Source: Butyrivibrio sp. MB2005
GTDB taxonomy: Bacteria; Bacillota; Clostridia; Lachnospirales; Lachnospiraceae
Assembly (NCBI RefSeq): GCF_000424285.1
Contig: NZ_AUJP01000018.1
Coordinates: 1 to 64,000 of the forward strand
Reading direction: 5' to 3'
DNA: 64,000 nucleotides
Positions 8,700 to 18,067 of the stretch are shown here, one piece after another. Both the position numbers and the translations under genes were made by a program. The first letter of the stretch is position 1; every line of letters begins with the position of its first letter. The notes below the pieces were generated by a model. It saw nothing but the letters and a program-made list of their open reading frames with translations. It was not told the origin of the DNA and did no database searches.

Positions 8700-8734
8700 T
8701 TCCAGGTCCTCCTCTACAAAACTTTTCTCATAAA

Positions 8735-8764
8735 ATTATACAGATATTTCTATATTCATGTAAA
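8735..8764 (-). promoter_or_regulatory. Candidate promoter of the zinc-ribbon gene
   Basis: On the minus strand TTTACA (8759-8764, five of six bases of the -35 consensus) and TATAAT (8735-8740) are 18 bases apart. The -35 box is formed by the last codons of the SulP gene, so the zinc-ribbon gene can be transcribed independently. Confidence 0.6.
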
Positions 8765-10426
8765 GTCTGCATTCACTTTTGCTGCAAGCTCTAATGCATC
8801 ATCAATATGAGGACAGAAATTCTCTTTTCCAACTCTATCTATAAAGCCGTCCTTCTCCATGGTTCTCATGGGCTGCTCATTGACATGTGAGAATATAAGG
8901 CGCACGCCCTTCTTCTTGCAGTCTTCGTGCAACATCTCAAGAGCTCTCATGGCTGTGGCATCAAGAGCAGGAACGCTTCTCATTCTGATAACAAGGCACT
9001 TTGTGAAGTCCTTGGTTGTGATATTTGCAAGAGCATCAGCATCACCAAAGAACATGGGACCGCTGATCTCATATACACGTACATGCTTAGGGATCACTCT
9101 AAGTTCAATTGCATCAGGGTCATTCTCGGGATCAATATCGGGATCAACATAAGTCCATCCGCGAACAGATGACTCCTCGCTCATTCTCTTCATGAAAAGG
9201 AGGCAGGCTGCGATCATACCAACTTCGATAGCAACAACAAGGTCAAATACTACTGTAAGTACAAATGTCATTACAAGAACGATGATGTCGCTCTTAGGTG
9301 CTGTCTTGCAGAGCTTCATGAAAGGTCTCCACTGGCACATATTATATGCAACCTGGAAAAGAATAGCTGCGATCGTAGGCATGGGAATAAGTGCTGCATA
9401 AGGCATAAGTACCACAAGTACCAGTAAAAGTACAACTGAATGAACCATACCTGCTACAGGAGTTCTACCGCCGTTTTTGATATTTGCAGCAGTTCTTGCT
9501 ATAGCGCCTGTTGCAGGGATACCACCAAAAAGAACTGATCCGATATTACCTGCACCCTGTGCGATAAGCTCCATATTGGATCTGTGCTTTGAACCGATCA
9601 TACCGTCTGCTACTACCGCAGAAAGAAGAGATTCGATTGCGGCAAGGATAGCTATTGTAAATCCGTTTGAGAAGGATGCTCTTACAAGGCTCCATGAAAA
9701 GTTAGGTGCATGGAACTTGGGAAGTCCTCCGTTTATCTGATAAAGGTCGCCGATTGTATTTACCTTAAGACCTACAACCTTTACCATAAGGATTCCTACG
9801 ATAACTGCTATTAAAGATGCAGGAATCTTCTTAAAAAACTTAGGCCATATAACAAGGATAAGAAGACAAACCACTCCGACGATAACAGCCTGGAAATTGA
9901 TTGTTCCGATGTTGGCAGCAATAGCTTCAACCTTCTCAACTGTCTCGATCGTAACTGTTCCCTTGGGATATGTAAGTCCAAGGAAATCCTTTATCTGTCC
10001 GATAAGGATTGTAACTGCGATACCTGCAGTAAAACCTGTTGTAATTGTATAAGGAATAAATTTGATAAGGCTTCCAAGCTTGAACAGTCCCATCAGAATA
10101 AGGATGATACCTGCAATTATGGTAGCCATCATTAGGCCGTCCATGCCGTTCTTAGCAACAATTCCCGCTACGATGGTAGCAAAGGCTGCTGTAGGACCTG
10201 CTATCTGAACACGGCTTCCTCCAAGGAAGGAGATGATAAAGCCTGCAACAATTGCTGTGTAGAGACCTTCTTCAGGACCAACGCCTGATGCTAAAGCAAG
10301 CGCTATTGAAAGCGGCAGTGCAATTATGGCTACAATTATTCCGGAGATTACATCAGTCGTAAACTGCTTTGCGGAGTACTTCTTGATTACCGAAAAAAGC
10401 ATCGGTTTTAGTTTTTCTTTCTTCAT
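8756..10426 (-). CDS. SulP family inorganic anion transporter with STAS domain
   Basis: Predicted secondary transporter of sulfate, bicarbonate or another anion. About ten to twelve membrane helices fill residues 20-430, with the SulP signatures VISGIIVAIIALPLSIALALASGVGP-like start (shown here only in part: IALPLSIALALASG), GLYTAIVAGF and GSRVQIAGPTAAF. The C-terminal 110 residues are a cytoplasmic STAS domain containing FGDADAL and VPALDATAMRAL. The 556-residue length is normal. It lies downstream of the GH78 gene on the same strand with a 101-base gap and no clear terminator. It may therefore be read through from the glycosidase operon, although the function is not obviously related. Substrate is unknown. 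Confidence 0.92.
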   Translation of the reverse strand: MKKEKLKPMLFSVIKKYSAKQFTTDVISGIIVAIIALPLSIALALASGVGPEEGLYTAIVAGFIISFLGGSRVQIAGPTAAFATIVAGIVAKNGMDGLMMATIIAGIILILMGLFKLGSLIKFIPYTITTGFTAGIAVTILIGQIKDFLGLTYPKGTVTIETVEKVEAIAANIGTINFQAVIVGVVCLLILVIWPKFFKKIPASLIAVIVGILMVKVVGLKVNTIGDLYQINGGLPKFHAPNFSWSLVRASFSNGFTIAILAAIESLLSAVVADGMIGSKHRSNMELIAQGAGNIGSVLFGGIPATGAIARTAANIKNGGRTPVAGMVHSVVLLLVLVVLMPYAALIPMPTIAAILFQVAYNMCQWRPFMKLCKTAPKSDIIVLVMTFVLTVVFDLVVAIEVGMIAACLLFMKRMSEESSVRGWTYVDPDIDPENDPDAIELRVIPKHVRVYEISGPMFFGDADALANITTKDFTKCLVIRMRSVPALDATAMRALEMLHEDCKKKGVRLIFSHVNEQPMRTMEKDGFIDRVGKENFCPHIDDALELAAKVNADFT

Positions 10427-10527
10427 AATATCCTCACTTACTAAAACAACTAAAATTAAACCACAAATATGCTAATGCTTTTATCCCCGCAGTGCAAGTT
10501 TTTTTATGACATAATTCTTTTTTATTC

Positions 10528-13200
10528 TCAAATTTTTCCCTTTATTGTATACTCTCCTTTTTCAAAACGTCTTAAAAGAAGCTCTTCTTCCGTTATTTTT
10601 TGTCCGTTAAGAGTCATATCAGAAAGCATTCTGTCTATTCTAAACTCTGCTTTGCCTCCAAACGGTACGGAAAACTCATAAGTAGCTTCAGATCCGTTTA
10701 TTGACCATCCTGATGAATATTTTCCAATGGCAGTATCCACTGTTGCTTTAGCGCTTCCAAGCCTCTCATCTATGTGCGGAGCTATTACCATACTCACTCC
10801 CGCAATATTATTTTCATCCACCCTGATGCCACATACTGCCTCATAAATCCACTCTACAATTGCACCATAGGCATAATGATTCAGGCTGTTCATTCCTGTT
10901 CCGCTTATCTTTCCATCAGGAAGAAGGGAATTCCATCTCTCCCAGATAGTTGTGGCTCCAAGATTTACTTCATATAACCAGCTTGGATAATCTTCATTTA
11001 AAAGAAGCGTATATGCGTCTTTGGTCAAACCGACTTTTGTTAATGCGCTGCACAAAAAAGTAGTTCCGACAAAGCCTGTTGCAAGATGGTGATTCCAAAG
11101 CTTTAATATTTCAAGCAAGTTATCTCCGGCTTTTTCCATCTCATCCTCATTAAACAGGCCGAAATGGATCGCTATGGCATAGGCTGTCTGAGTTTTTATA
11201 GATAAGGTTCCCGGTGACGTAATATACTTATTTCTCACAGCGTCTCTGACCTCGAGACTTCTTTTGTGGTAATAATCTTTGTCCTTATCAAATCCAAGAA
11301 TACCTGCTGCCTTCGATGTAGTCTCTAAGGATACCATGTAATATATGGATGCCACATAATATTTATCTGTGCCGCCTTCACGGTTATCCATTCCCGTCAC
11401 ATCGCCTTCAACATCAAGTGACAGCCAGTCTCCAAAGTGAAATCCGCAGTCCCAAAGGCGCCTTCCACCACAGTGTTCTTCCTCCATCCGTATAATGAAG
11501 TCTGTCCATAGCTTCATGTTTTCATACTGTTCCTGAAGCCATGCCTTATTCCCATAATGCAGATACATTTTCCAGGGAATAATTACCGCAGCATCTCCCC
11601 ATACACTGGCTCCTGCCTCTCCCCACATATCCTCTGTAAGATCAAAGGGTGGCTGTGCCATCTTTTCTCTTCCGACAGTCAGAATATCCGGAACAACATA
11701 GGGTACGGCGCCATCCTTTTCAATCTGCTCATATCTCATGTCCCTTAGATATTTCCTGAAAAATGAAGGTGTCTCCATGTGATAGGAGGCAGCACCTGAA
11801 AAAATCTGTGCATCTCCTGTCCAACCGCATCTCTCATCTCTCTGCGGACAGTCGGTTGGAATATCAACAAAGTTGTCCTTCTGACTCCATTTTGTGTTTT
11901 CTATAAGTCTGTTTATTTTTTCATTTCCGGTCACTATATGACCGGTCTCACTAATATCCGAATACAGTGAAACTGCCTCAAAATCGGCACTCTCAATTTC
12001 CTCTTTGCTAAGTCCGACAACCTTCACATATCTAAAGCCAAAGAAGGTAAAATGAGCTCTTGCCCTTGTTTTCCTTCCGGAACTTATAAATGTGTATTTT
12101 GCATCAGCAGTCCTTAAGTTGTCCCTGTAAAAGCATCCATCCTGTAAAACTTCTCCATATTCAAGAGTTACTTCATTCTCGTTCGGAATAAAGACGTCAA
12201 ATTCAGTCCAGCCTGTTATTTCCTGCCCAAAATCAAGAACATATTCATCTCTTTTAGTTTTAATAAGTTCAGGATTCTTAATTCTCTCGTGGGCCTTTAC
12301 CGGCACCCCGACCATAGGAGAAAGCTTACCCTTGGGAGCATCTGTAATCCTTACTTTTGAAATATCCCTATTATCAGGATTTTCTAATGCAACTGCTTTT
12401 CTGTCATCATATGTTTCTCCATCGTAAATTCCTGATGACAAAACCGGAGCCTGAAGGCACTGCCAGGATTCATCCGTGCAAATAATCTTTTCATTATCAT
12501 CCAACGTCAAAACGACATCTGCTATTAATTTGAACTCATCGCCGTAGTACTCTCTTAGCTGACCATGTGCAAGGTAACCAAAGCGCCCCTTGTACCAGCC
12601 ATTTCCAAGCATAACACTTATGGTGTTTTCTCCTGACTCCAGCATATTTCCAATATCGTAGGTCTGATACTGAATCCAGTACCTATAGTCACTGCAATAA
12701 GGTGTCAGATAATCATCCATAACCTTATTGCCATTTACATATACCTCGTAAAGCCCAAGTCCGCAGATATACAGTCTTGCCTTTTCCATTTTTGACAATT
12801 CTTCCCGGGTAACAGAAAAGCTTTTTCTCATAACAGGATGAATTTCTCTTGAAAAAGAAGGACTTATCCACTTACCCTGAAGGCTTCCCTTTCGTCCGCC
12901 TTCAAAGAACTGAACATCACTTTCCGCTTTTTCACCGCTGTCATCTACAGTGCGCACCTTCCAGTAATATGTCTTTTCAGGCTCAAACTTATAAGCAGGC
13001 ACGTAAGATACTCCAATTACATCCTGCCCTGCTTCACTATGAAGTATATTTTTAAAGCTTTCATCATCCGAGAGAATAAACTGTACTTCTGAGATACAGT
13101 CTCCCGAGACGTTCTCATACTTCCAGGAAAATGTCACCTTATCAAGCTCTATACCAATAGGACATTTTTGATAATTGCATTTTAAATCCGTAATAATCAT
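10528..13200 (-). CDS. Alpha-L-rhamnosidase, GH78 family
   Basis: Inverting glycosidase that removes terminal alpha-L-rhamnose, for example from rhamnogalacturonan or plant glycosides. An N-terminal beta-sandwich with a fibronectin-like start (TYYWKVRTVDDSGEKA) and the family's WISP segment precede the catalytic (alpha/alpha)6 barrel. The GH78 hallmark DCPQRDERCGWTGDAQ lies at about residues 448-464; the Asp of RDERCGW includes the expected general acid. A C-terminal beta-sandwich ends the 890-residue protein. No signal peptide is visible, so it acts on imported oligosaccharides. A strong ribosome site (AGGAGGGG) precedes ATG 13200. It follows the GH127 gene by 12 bases in the same operon. 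Confidence 0.93.
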   Translation of the reverse strand: MIITDLKCNYQKCPIGIELDKVTFSWKYENVSGDCISEVQFILSDDESFKNILHSEAGQDVIGVSYVPAYKFEPEKTYYWKVRTVDDSGEKAESDVQFFEGGRKGSLQGKWISPSFSREIHPVMRKSFSVTREELSKMEKARLYICGLGLYEVYVNGNKVMDDYLTPYCSDYRYWIQYQTYDIGNMLESGENTISVMLGNGWYKGRFGYLAHGQLREYYGDEFKLIADVVLTLDDNEKIICTDESWQCLQAPVLSSGIYDGETYDDRKAVALENPDNRDISKVRITDAPKGKLSPMVGVPVKAHERIKNPELIKTKRDEYVLDFGQEITGWTEFDVFIPNENEVTLEYGEVLQDGCFYRDNLRTADAKYTFISSGRKTRARAHFTFFGFRYVKVVGLSKEEIESADFEAVSLYSDISETGHIVTGNEKINRLIENTKWSQKDNFVDIPTDCPQRDERCGWTGDAQIFSGAASYHMETPSFFRKYLRDMRYEQIEKDGAVPYVVPDILTVGREKMAQPPFDLTEDMWGEAGASVWGDAAVIIPWKMYLHYGNKAWLQEQYENMKLWTDFIIRMEEEHCGGRRLWDCGFHFGDWLSLDVEGDVTGMDNREGGTDKYYVASIYYMVSLETTSKAAGILGFDKDKDYYHKRSLEVRDAVRNKYITSPGTLSIKTQTAYAIAIHFGLFNEDEMEKAGDNLLEILKLWNHHLATGFVGTTFLCSALTKVGLTKDAYTLLLNEDYPSWLYEVNLGATTIWERWNSLLPDGKISGTGMNSLNHYAYGAIVEWIYEAVCGIRVDENNIAGVSMVIAPHIDERLGSAKATVDTAIGKYSSGWSINGSEATYEFSVPFGGKAEFRIDRMLSDMTLNGQKITEEELLLRRFEKGEYTIKGKI

Positions 13201-13212
13201 TTTCCCCTCCTG

Positions 13213-15192
13213 TCATGCTCCAAAGTATACAGGAAACCAGAGCCGCATTTCTTCATCCGCTTCTCTGTTATCCCATGCAAAATATGGAACAAACTTAGCA
13301 TTTATCTCACTAAATTCCTGCTTTTCAAATTCTCTGTAAAGAGCGCTGCTATCATTATTATCTGCTTTTGCCTGATACACTTTTCCTGAGATAACAAGGA
13401 TATTCCGTGATAATATCTCTTCATATTCCGTCTTAAAATTGTCCTTATTCTCGGGAAGATATATATCCTTTAGCTCTACTCCATTTGCATCTTCTTTCTC
13501 CATGCAATAAACAAGAGGACCTCTCTCTATGCACACTCTTGATCGGCACTCCTCTATCCTGTCATGTCCTGCTATATACTTGACGGGAAGATCAAAGATA
13601 AGCTCCACCGTAGTGTTTGCAGGATCTTCTATATTAAGTGCATGGTAACTGCAGGCATCTTTATAAGAAAGTTCCCTCACATCCCTGTTACCTTTGCAGT
13701 TAACTATAATTCTTCCGCTTTTAAGCCATTCGGGAATTCTCAGATTAAGCTCTGCTTCTCCGCTTTGTTTCAGATCCTCAAAGGAAAAACAAACATTGCC
13801 GTCATAGGGGTATTTAGTCTTTGTGGTAAGAACAGCGTCAAGTCCGCTATCAAGAACAATATGAGCCCTGGCTGCAGCATAAAGTCCTGTGTAAATCTTA
13901 TTACCTGATATGGCAAAAATATATTCGCTGCTCTGAGCAAGATTTCTTGCAAGATTTGGCGGACAGCAATAGCTTGTTATGTAATTTGTCCTGTGAAGAG
14001 GCCATACAAGCTCAAATCCCAGATTCTTTGTTCTCTCAAGCATGTTTTCATAAAAATACTTAAGTCCATCAAGGCTTATGGATGCCAGGTTTGTATTCAG
14101 CATAACCCTTTCAATCACATCAAAATATTCTGCCTTGGGATCGATCAAAAACATCCTGTATGCCCACATTACAAGCCCGATATTTGCGCAGGTCTCATTG
14201 TAGGCAGTTATATTTGGCAGCTGATAATCATAGCCATAGGCCTGATGGATCAGCTGATGATCAAAGAAATTACCATAAGGAGATGCACCGTTATAAAGTG
14301 CCCCGCACCCTCCTGTCACATATATTTTGTGTGACAAAAGGTCATTCCACACACTTTTTAAAACCTCAAGATACTCTTCATCACCTTCTTCAAGATATAG
14401 ATCCGCAACTCCTGCATATAAATAATTTGCTCTTACGGCATGTCCTATTATTTTTCTGTGCTTTTTAAGGGGGAGTCTGTCCTGATTATCATCCATTCCG
14501 TTTTTAACTGAATCCCTCAGCCTGACTGCCTTTTTTGCCAACTCCAAATATCTTTTATCCTCTGTTGCTCTGTAAAGCTCAATAAGTCCCATATAGTGGG
14601 AAGGGCATACTGCTGTCTGAACTTCTCCCTTTTCCTCAGCATCACTGTACATTTTATCAAGGTAATCTGCGGCTTTTGATGCGCTATTTACAAAGTTCTT
14701 TTTTCCTGTAAGTCTAAAATGCAGTGCAGCAGATGTCATGAGATGCCCAAAGTTGTAAACCTCAAAGTCGTTGATGTCACCCATTCTCCCTGCGCCTGTG
14801 TTATTCATCTCACCGATTATCTGCTTTGTTGAAATGTATCCATCATCCTGCTGGGCTCTGCCAATAAGGTCTATATATTCATCAAGCCTTTCGAGTAATT
14901 CCTCGTCTTTGCAGGTAACAGCCTTATACACAGCTGATTCCATCCACTTATAGAAATCACCATCGCCAAATACGGTACCGTCAAAATCCCCCTGTACTTC
15001 TTTTGCACATATTCTGAAATTCTCAAGAACGTGACTTATCTCCGGTGCTTTAAACATATGCTCAAGCTGAGGTACTGTATTTGAAAACACTACATCTCTT
15101 ACATCCTTCCAAAAGCCTTCTGTAAAAGTAATATCTTTTGCAGGAAGGGGAACGGCCTTAGCATATTTACTCTTTCTGGTATCAGTAAGCAT
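13213..15192 (-). CDS. GH127 family glycosidase (beta-L-arabinofuranosidase-like, DUF1680)
   Basis: Cytoplasmic glycosidase of family GH127, whose founding member HypBA1 removes beta-L-arabinofuranose with a zinc-bound cysteine nucleophile. The zinc ligand Glu and Cys occur in YNETCANIG (about residues 329-331), and the Cys-Cys pair with the nucleophile is in SYCCPPNLARN (about 406-407). These are the catalytic residues known for the family, so the enzyme should be active. The N-terminal region (FTEGFWKDVRD) and barrel layout are typical, and 659 residues is normal. Some GH127 members act on other pectin sugars, so beta-L-arabinofuranose is not certain. It is coupled to the GH78 gene downstream and the kinase gene upstream. 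Confidence 0.9.
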   Translation of the reverse strand: MLTDTRKSKYAKAVPLPAKDITFTEGFWKDVRDVVFSNTVPQLEHMFKAPEISHVLENFRICAKEVQGDFDGTVFGDGDFYKWMESAVYKAVTCKDEELLERLDEYIDLIGRAQQDDGYISTKQIIGEMNNTGAGRMGDINDFEVYNFGHLMTSAALHFRLTGKKNFVNSASKAADYLDKMYSDAEEKGEVQTAVCPSHYMGLIELYRATEDKRYLELAKKAVRLRDSVKNGMDDNQDRLPLKKHRKIIGHAVRANYLYAGVADLYLEEGDEEYLEVLKSVWNDLLSHKIYVTGGCGALYNGASPYGNFFDHQLIHQAYGYDYQLPNITAYNETCANIGLVMWAYRMFLIDPKAEYFDVIERVMLNTNLASISLDGLKYFYENMLERTKNLGFELVWPLHRTNYITSYCCPPNLARNLAQSSEYIFAISGNKIYTGLYAAARAHIVLDSGLDAVLTTKTKYPYDGNVCFSFEDLKQSGEAELNLRIPEWLKSGRIIVNCKGNRDVRELSYKDACSYHALNIEDPANTTVELIFDLPVKYIAGHDRIEECRSRVCIERGPLVYCMEKEDANGVELKDIYLPENKDNFKTEYEEILSRNILVISGKVYQAKADNNDSSALYREFEKQEFSEINAKFVPYFAWDNREADEEMRLWFPVYFGA

Positions 15193-15197
15193 ATTTG

Positions 15198-16556
15198 TTA
15201 ATTCCTTTCTCCATTCTGAAGGATTTTTACAGCCTTTAGCAAAGTATCTTCATCTCCGACGTTGCCGGGGAAAATTACATAGGGAATACCGGGGAACCTG
15301 CTGTTTTCATCGGTCTTCCATACCGGGACGCCGGGCTGAATCTGCCCCAGTGCCAGTGCCCTCTTAACTTTAAGAGCCCTGGTTCCTATATCACTTGAGG
15401 TTATCCCGCCTTTTCCAACTATATATGATGGTGTAGCGGTCAGTTTTGATACAACATCTGTGAATGCCTCTGATATCTTTGCCGACCTTATAAGCGCATC
15501 CTCTTTTGAATCATTTTCCAATGTAAGCACTTTCCTTTTTGTAAAAACTACTGCAGTAATTCCTTCTTCTATAAAAGAGGAAACTATTTTCGAAACCCTT
15601 TTTGTCTCCTCAGAAAGCTCATCTGTAAGCACCTTGTCCGAGTCATACTCTATAAATTCCAAATTCTTTATTTCTTTTAATCTTTCAAGCTGAGACGTTG
15701 TCTTTTTAGTATGTGACCCGATCATTATCACTCCGCCTCTTTTGCTTTTAACCCCCATATCATCAGCAGATAAAAGAGGGATATCAGAAATACCGCAAAC
15801 TGCTTTTACAAAGTCTGCTGCCGTTCTATACAGAAATTTTTTGCCACTCTCAATAGCTTTATACAAAGCTTCGCAGAACACAATAAGGTCATCCGGTATC
15901 TCTGCATTTACAATTATTGGTACTCCGTCCTTTGCAGAAACAAGCTTTTTTACCATTCCATCAATGTCGTTCTTCTTAATATCATCAAGACTTATAACTA
16001 TAACGTCCTTGGCCTTCCATCTTCCCTCTGTCTTTTCTTCGACATATTCTGTCAGGTTCGATGACCTGTATCCAAAGGTCTCATCCTTTGCAAACTCAGT
16101 TTCTCCTGCAGGGACCAGCTCATCACCATATTTCACATAGTGAATATTATCTTTTGTTATTCTTCCTCCCGCATAAAAAAAAGGAGCAAGGATCAGACCA
16201 TCAGTCTGCATCCCAAGCCCATCATATAAACATTCCCGGATTATATCCGTCTCCAGAGGAAAATGCCCTCTAAGAGTGGAATCACTTCTACTTATAACAA
16301 AAAATGATATCCCCGTTTCTTTAGAGGCAACTATAAGATTGCTCATAAGCTCCATGTGAAGCGCTTTTGTTTTTGAAGCAGTCAGTCCCCTTGAATTTGT
16401 AAGTATGTAAAAGAGCCTCCCATCTTCTTTTAGAGCATTTTCCAAAGTGTCCTTATTCCAATCTGTATAGACAGCCACATCGTGAACTGTCTGTATCCCT
16501 GTTGGATCATCATCAAGAACCACCCATTTTATTTTTTTAATATCTACATTTTTCAT
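15198..16556 (-). CDS. Four-carbon acid sugar kinase family protein (DUF1537)
   Basis: Member of the DUF1537 kinase family, which phosphorylates acid sugars such as D-threonate and D-erythronate (DtnK, OtnK). The N-terminal domain shows VVLDDDPTGIQTVHDV and ISRSDSTLRGHFPLE, the family's substrate-binding motifs. The C-terminal nucleotide-binding domain has VGKGGITSSDIG and a late LALGQIQPGVPVW and FPGNVGDE segment. Length (452 residues) is full. The usual partners for threonate or erythronate breakdown, a PdxA-type dehydrogenase and a class II aldolase, are absent here. Instead the upstream neighbours are a beta-keto acid cleavage enzyme and a racemase-like protein, so the substrate may differ. 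Confidence 0.88.
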   Translation of the reverse strand: MKNVDIKKIKWVVLDDDPTGIQTVHDVAVYTDWNKDTLENALKEDGRLFYILTNSRGLTASKTKALHMELMSNLIVASKETGISFFVISRSDSTLRGHFPLETDIIRECLYDGLGMQTDGLILAPFFYAGGRITKDNIHYVKYGDELVPAGETEFAKDETFGYRSSNLTEYVEEKTEGRWKAKDVIVISLDDIKKNDIDGMVKKLVSAKDGVPIIVNAEIPDDLIVFCEALYKAIESGKKFLYRTAADFVKAVCGISDIPLLSADDMGVKSKRGGVIMIGSHTKKTTSQLERLKEIKNLEFIEYDSDKVLTDELSEETKRVSKIVSSFIEEGITAVVFTKRKVLTLENDSKEDALIRSAKISEAFTDVVSKLTATPSYIVGKGGITSSDIGTRALKVKRALALGQIQPGVPVWKTDENSRFPGIPYVIFPGNVGDEDTLLKAVKILQNGERN

Positions 16557-16584
16557 ACACTAAACTCCGGCACATAAAGGAAAG

Positions 16585-17397
16585 TCAAAGCCCCAGCATT
16601 TGTCTTGCCTCTTTTACGCTTGCAACCTCTCTGTTACACTCTCTTACAAGATCAGCTGCCCGTTTTACAATAGGTGCATTGGTCTCTACTATTCTATCAA
16701 CATCAAGATAAGCCGAGTCCTCGAAACCAATCCTTAAAGATCCTGCCCCCTTCATAAGAGCATATCTCATCATCTCCCAGTCTCTTCTGCCTGCCTGGGT
16801 ATATCCCCATATAAGTTCATCACCATAAGGAAAAATTTCCCTCACATAACCCGACATGTGATCAAGAGCACTTTTAGTTGCAGGAAGCTCTCCCTCATGA
16901 CCAAACACAAGAGCCAGTAAAAGAGGTCTTGGAAAATCAAACTCCTCTACAAGACCGGCAAGAGTATTTACCATACCAAGTTCAAAAAGCTCTGTTTCAG
17001 GAAACTTCTTATTAGCTGTCAGCTCTTTAACACAATATCTGACATCCTCTATAGGATTTTGATAAACGGCTTTCCCAAGATTCACAGAGCCCACATTAAG
17101 GCTTACAGCCTCAGTAAAATCAGCATAGCAAGGTGCGCATCTCTCTTTGATTGTAAGATCTGATACTCCGCCTGTAGATATCTCAACTATGATGTCACAC
17201 ATTTCTCTGATCTTTGAAACAGTCTCCTCAAGAAGTGAAAGATCAGATGTCAGTGCACCATTTTTATCCCTTACATGCAGATGCACCATTGATGCACCGT
17301 TTTGATAACACTCATAAACATCCTTCGCGATTTCTTCCGGTATTATTTCATGAGGCGCTGCGCTTACAGGTGCAACGGACAAGATGACTTTACTCAT
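16585..17397 (-). CDS. Beta-keto acid cleavage enzyme (BKACE, DUF849)
   Basis: BKACE family enzyme: a zinc-dependent TIM barrel that condenses a beta-keto acid with acetyl-CoA and splits it into acetoacetate and a new CoA thioester. The zinc ligands correspond to His39 and His41 (MVHLHVRD) and the Glu of IGFED near residue 228. STGG and LNVGSVNLG are further family landmarks. The 270-residue length is typical. The family is known for many different substrates, set by a few active-site residues, so the substrate here is open. Its start overlaps the upstream racemase-like gene by eight bases, showing tight coupling in the glycan operon. Confidence 0.88.
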   Translation of the reverse strand: MSKVILSVAPVSAAPHEIIPEEIAKDVYECYQNGASMVHLHVRDKNGALTSDLSLLEETVSKIREMCDIIVEISTGGVSDLTIKERCAPCYADFTEAVSLNVGSVNLGKAVYQNPIEDVRYCVKELTANKKFPETELFELGMVNTLAGLVEEFDFPRPLLLALVFGHEGELPATKSALDHMSGYVREIFPYGDELIWGYTQAGRRDWEMMRYALMKGAGSLRIGFEDSAYLDVDRIVETNAPIVKRAADLVRECNREVASVKEARQMLGL

Positions 17398-18067
17398 TTA
17401 TAACTCCTTTTCTGATAAGGGCATTTTTCAGTGCTCTGACTCCATATGCAGGGCTTGAAAGGACAGTTACTCCAAATTTGTCTGCAAGGAACTTTTCACA
17501 ATATGCCATGCTTCCCTGGGCCAGGACTATCACATCCACGTCCCCTGCAATAGTCGCTGCAGATGCGCTCATTCTCTTTCTGAACTGCTCCTTATCAAGG
17601 CCAAAAGCATTGTCCACCAGGCACTCAGTTATGGAAACCTCTTTTCCGCATTCTCTTGCCATTCTCCTTACTGTATTGCAGGTGGGATCAAGGGTGGTTT
17701 TAAGTGTTGCCATAACACCTATACGTTTGCCTTTCTTTACTGCATCAAGGCACATATCTTCATCAATTCTGACAATAGGCACTCCCAGGTATTTTGCTGT
17801 AATCTGAACACTATCAGCCACTTCTCCAACAGATGAGCATACATTTAATACCGCATCACATCCCTGCTCTGCAGCATTCATGAACATCTTGATAAGTCTT
17901 GCAGCAGGAGCCGTCGTAACAAATCCTGCCTGCCTTACATCGGCCAGTATGCTTCCATCCTCCTGTGTATATATTTCAATATCATCACCAAGGACACTTT
18001 TTATTTCACGGTTTACATCTTCAATCAGTTCAGGTGTAGTACTTGTATAAACAACTCCGATTTTCAT
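17390..18067 (-). CDS. Asp/Glu racemase superfamily protein
   Basis: Predicted cofactor-independent racemase or isomerase fold. The first active-site cysteine is in LNVCSSVGE (about residue 76) and a second cysteine lies in AQGSMAYCEKF (about residue 190), where the family normally has its paired catalytic residue. MKIGVVYTSTTPE and IGVMATLKTT are typical of the superfamily. Members include amino-acid and hydantoin racemases, maleate isomerase and arylmalonate decarboxylase. Between a glycosidase and a beta-keto acid cleavage enzyme, it more likely acts on a small acid than on amino acids, but this is inference. ATGA overlaps join it to the glycosidase gene upstream. Confidence 0.75.
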   Translation of the reverse strand: MKIGVVYTSTTPELIEDVNREIKSVLGDDIEIYTQEDGSILADVRQAGFVTTAPAARLIKMFMNAAEQGCDAVLNVCSSVGEVADSVQITAKYLGVPIVRIDEDMCLDAVKKGKRIGVMATLKTTLDPTCNTVRRMARECGKEVSITECLVDNAFGLDKEQFRKRMSASAATIAGDVDVIVLAQGSMAYCEKFLADKFGVTVLSSPAYGVRALKNALIRKGVINE

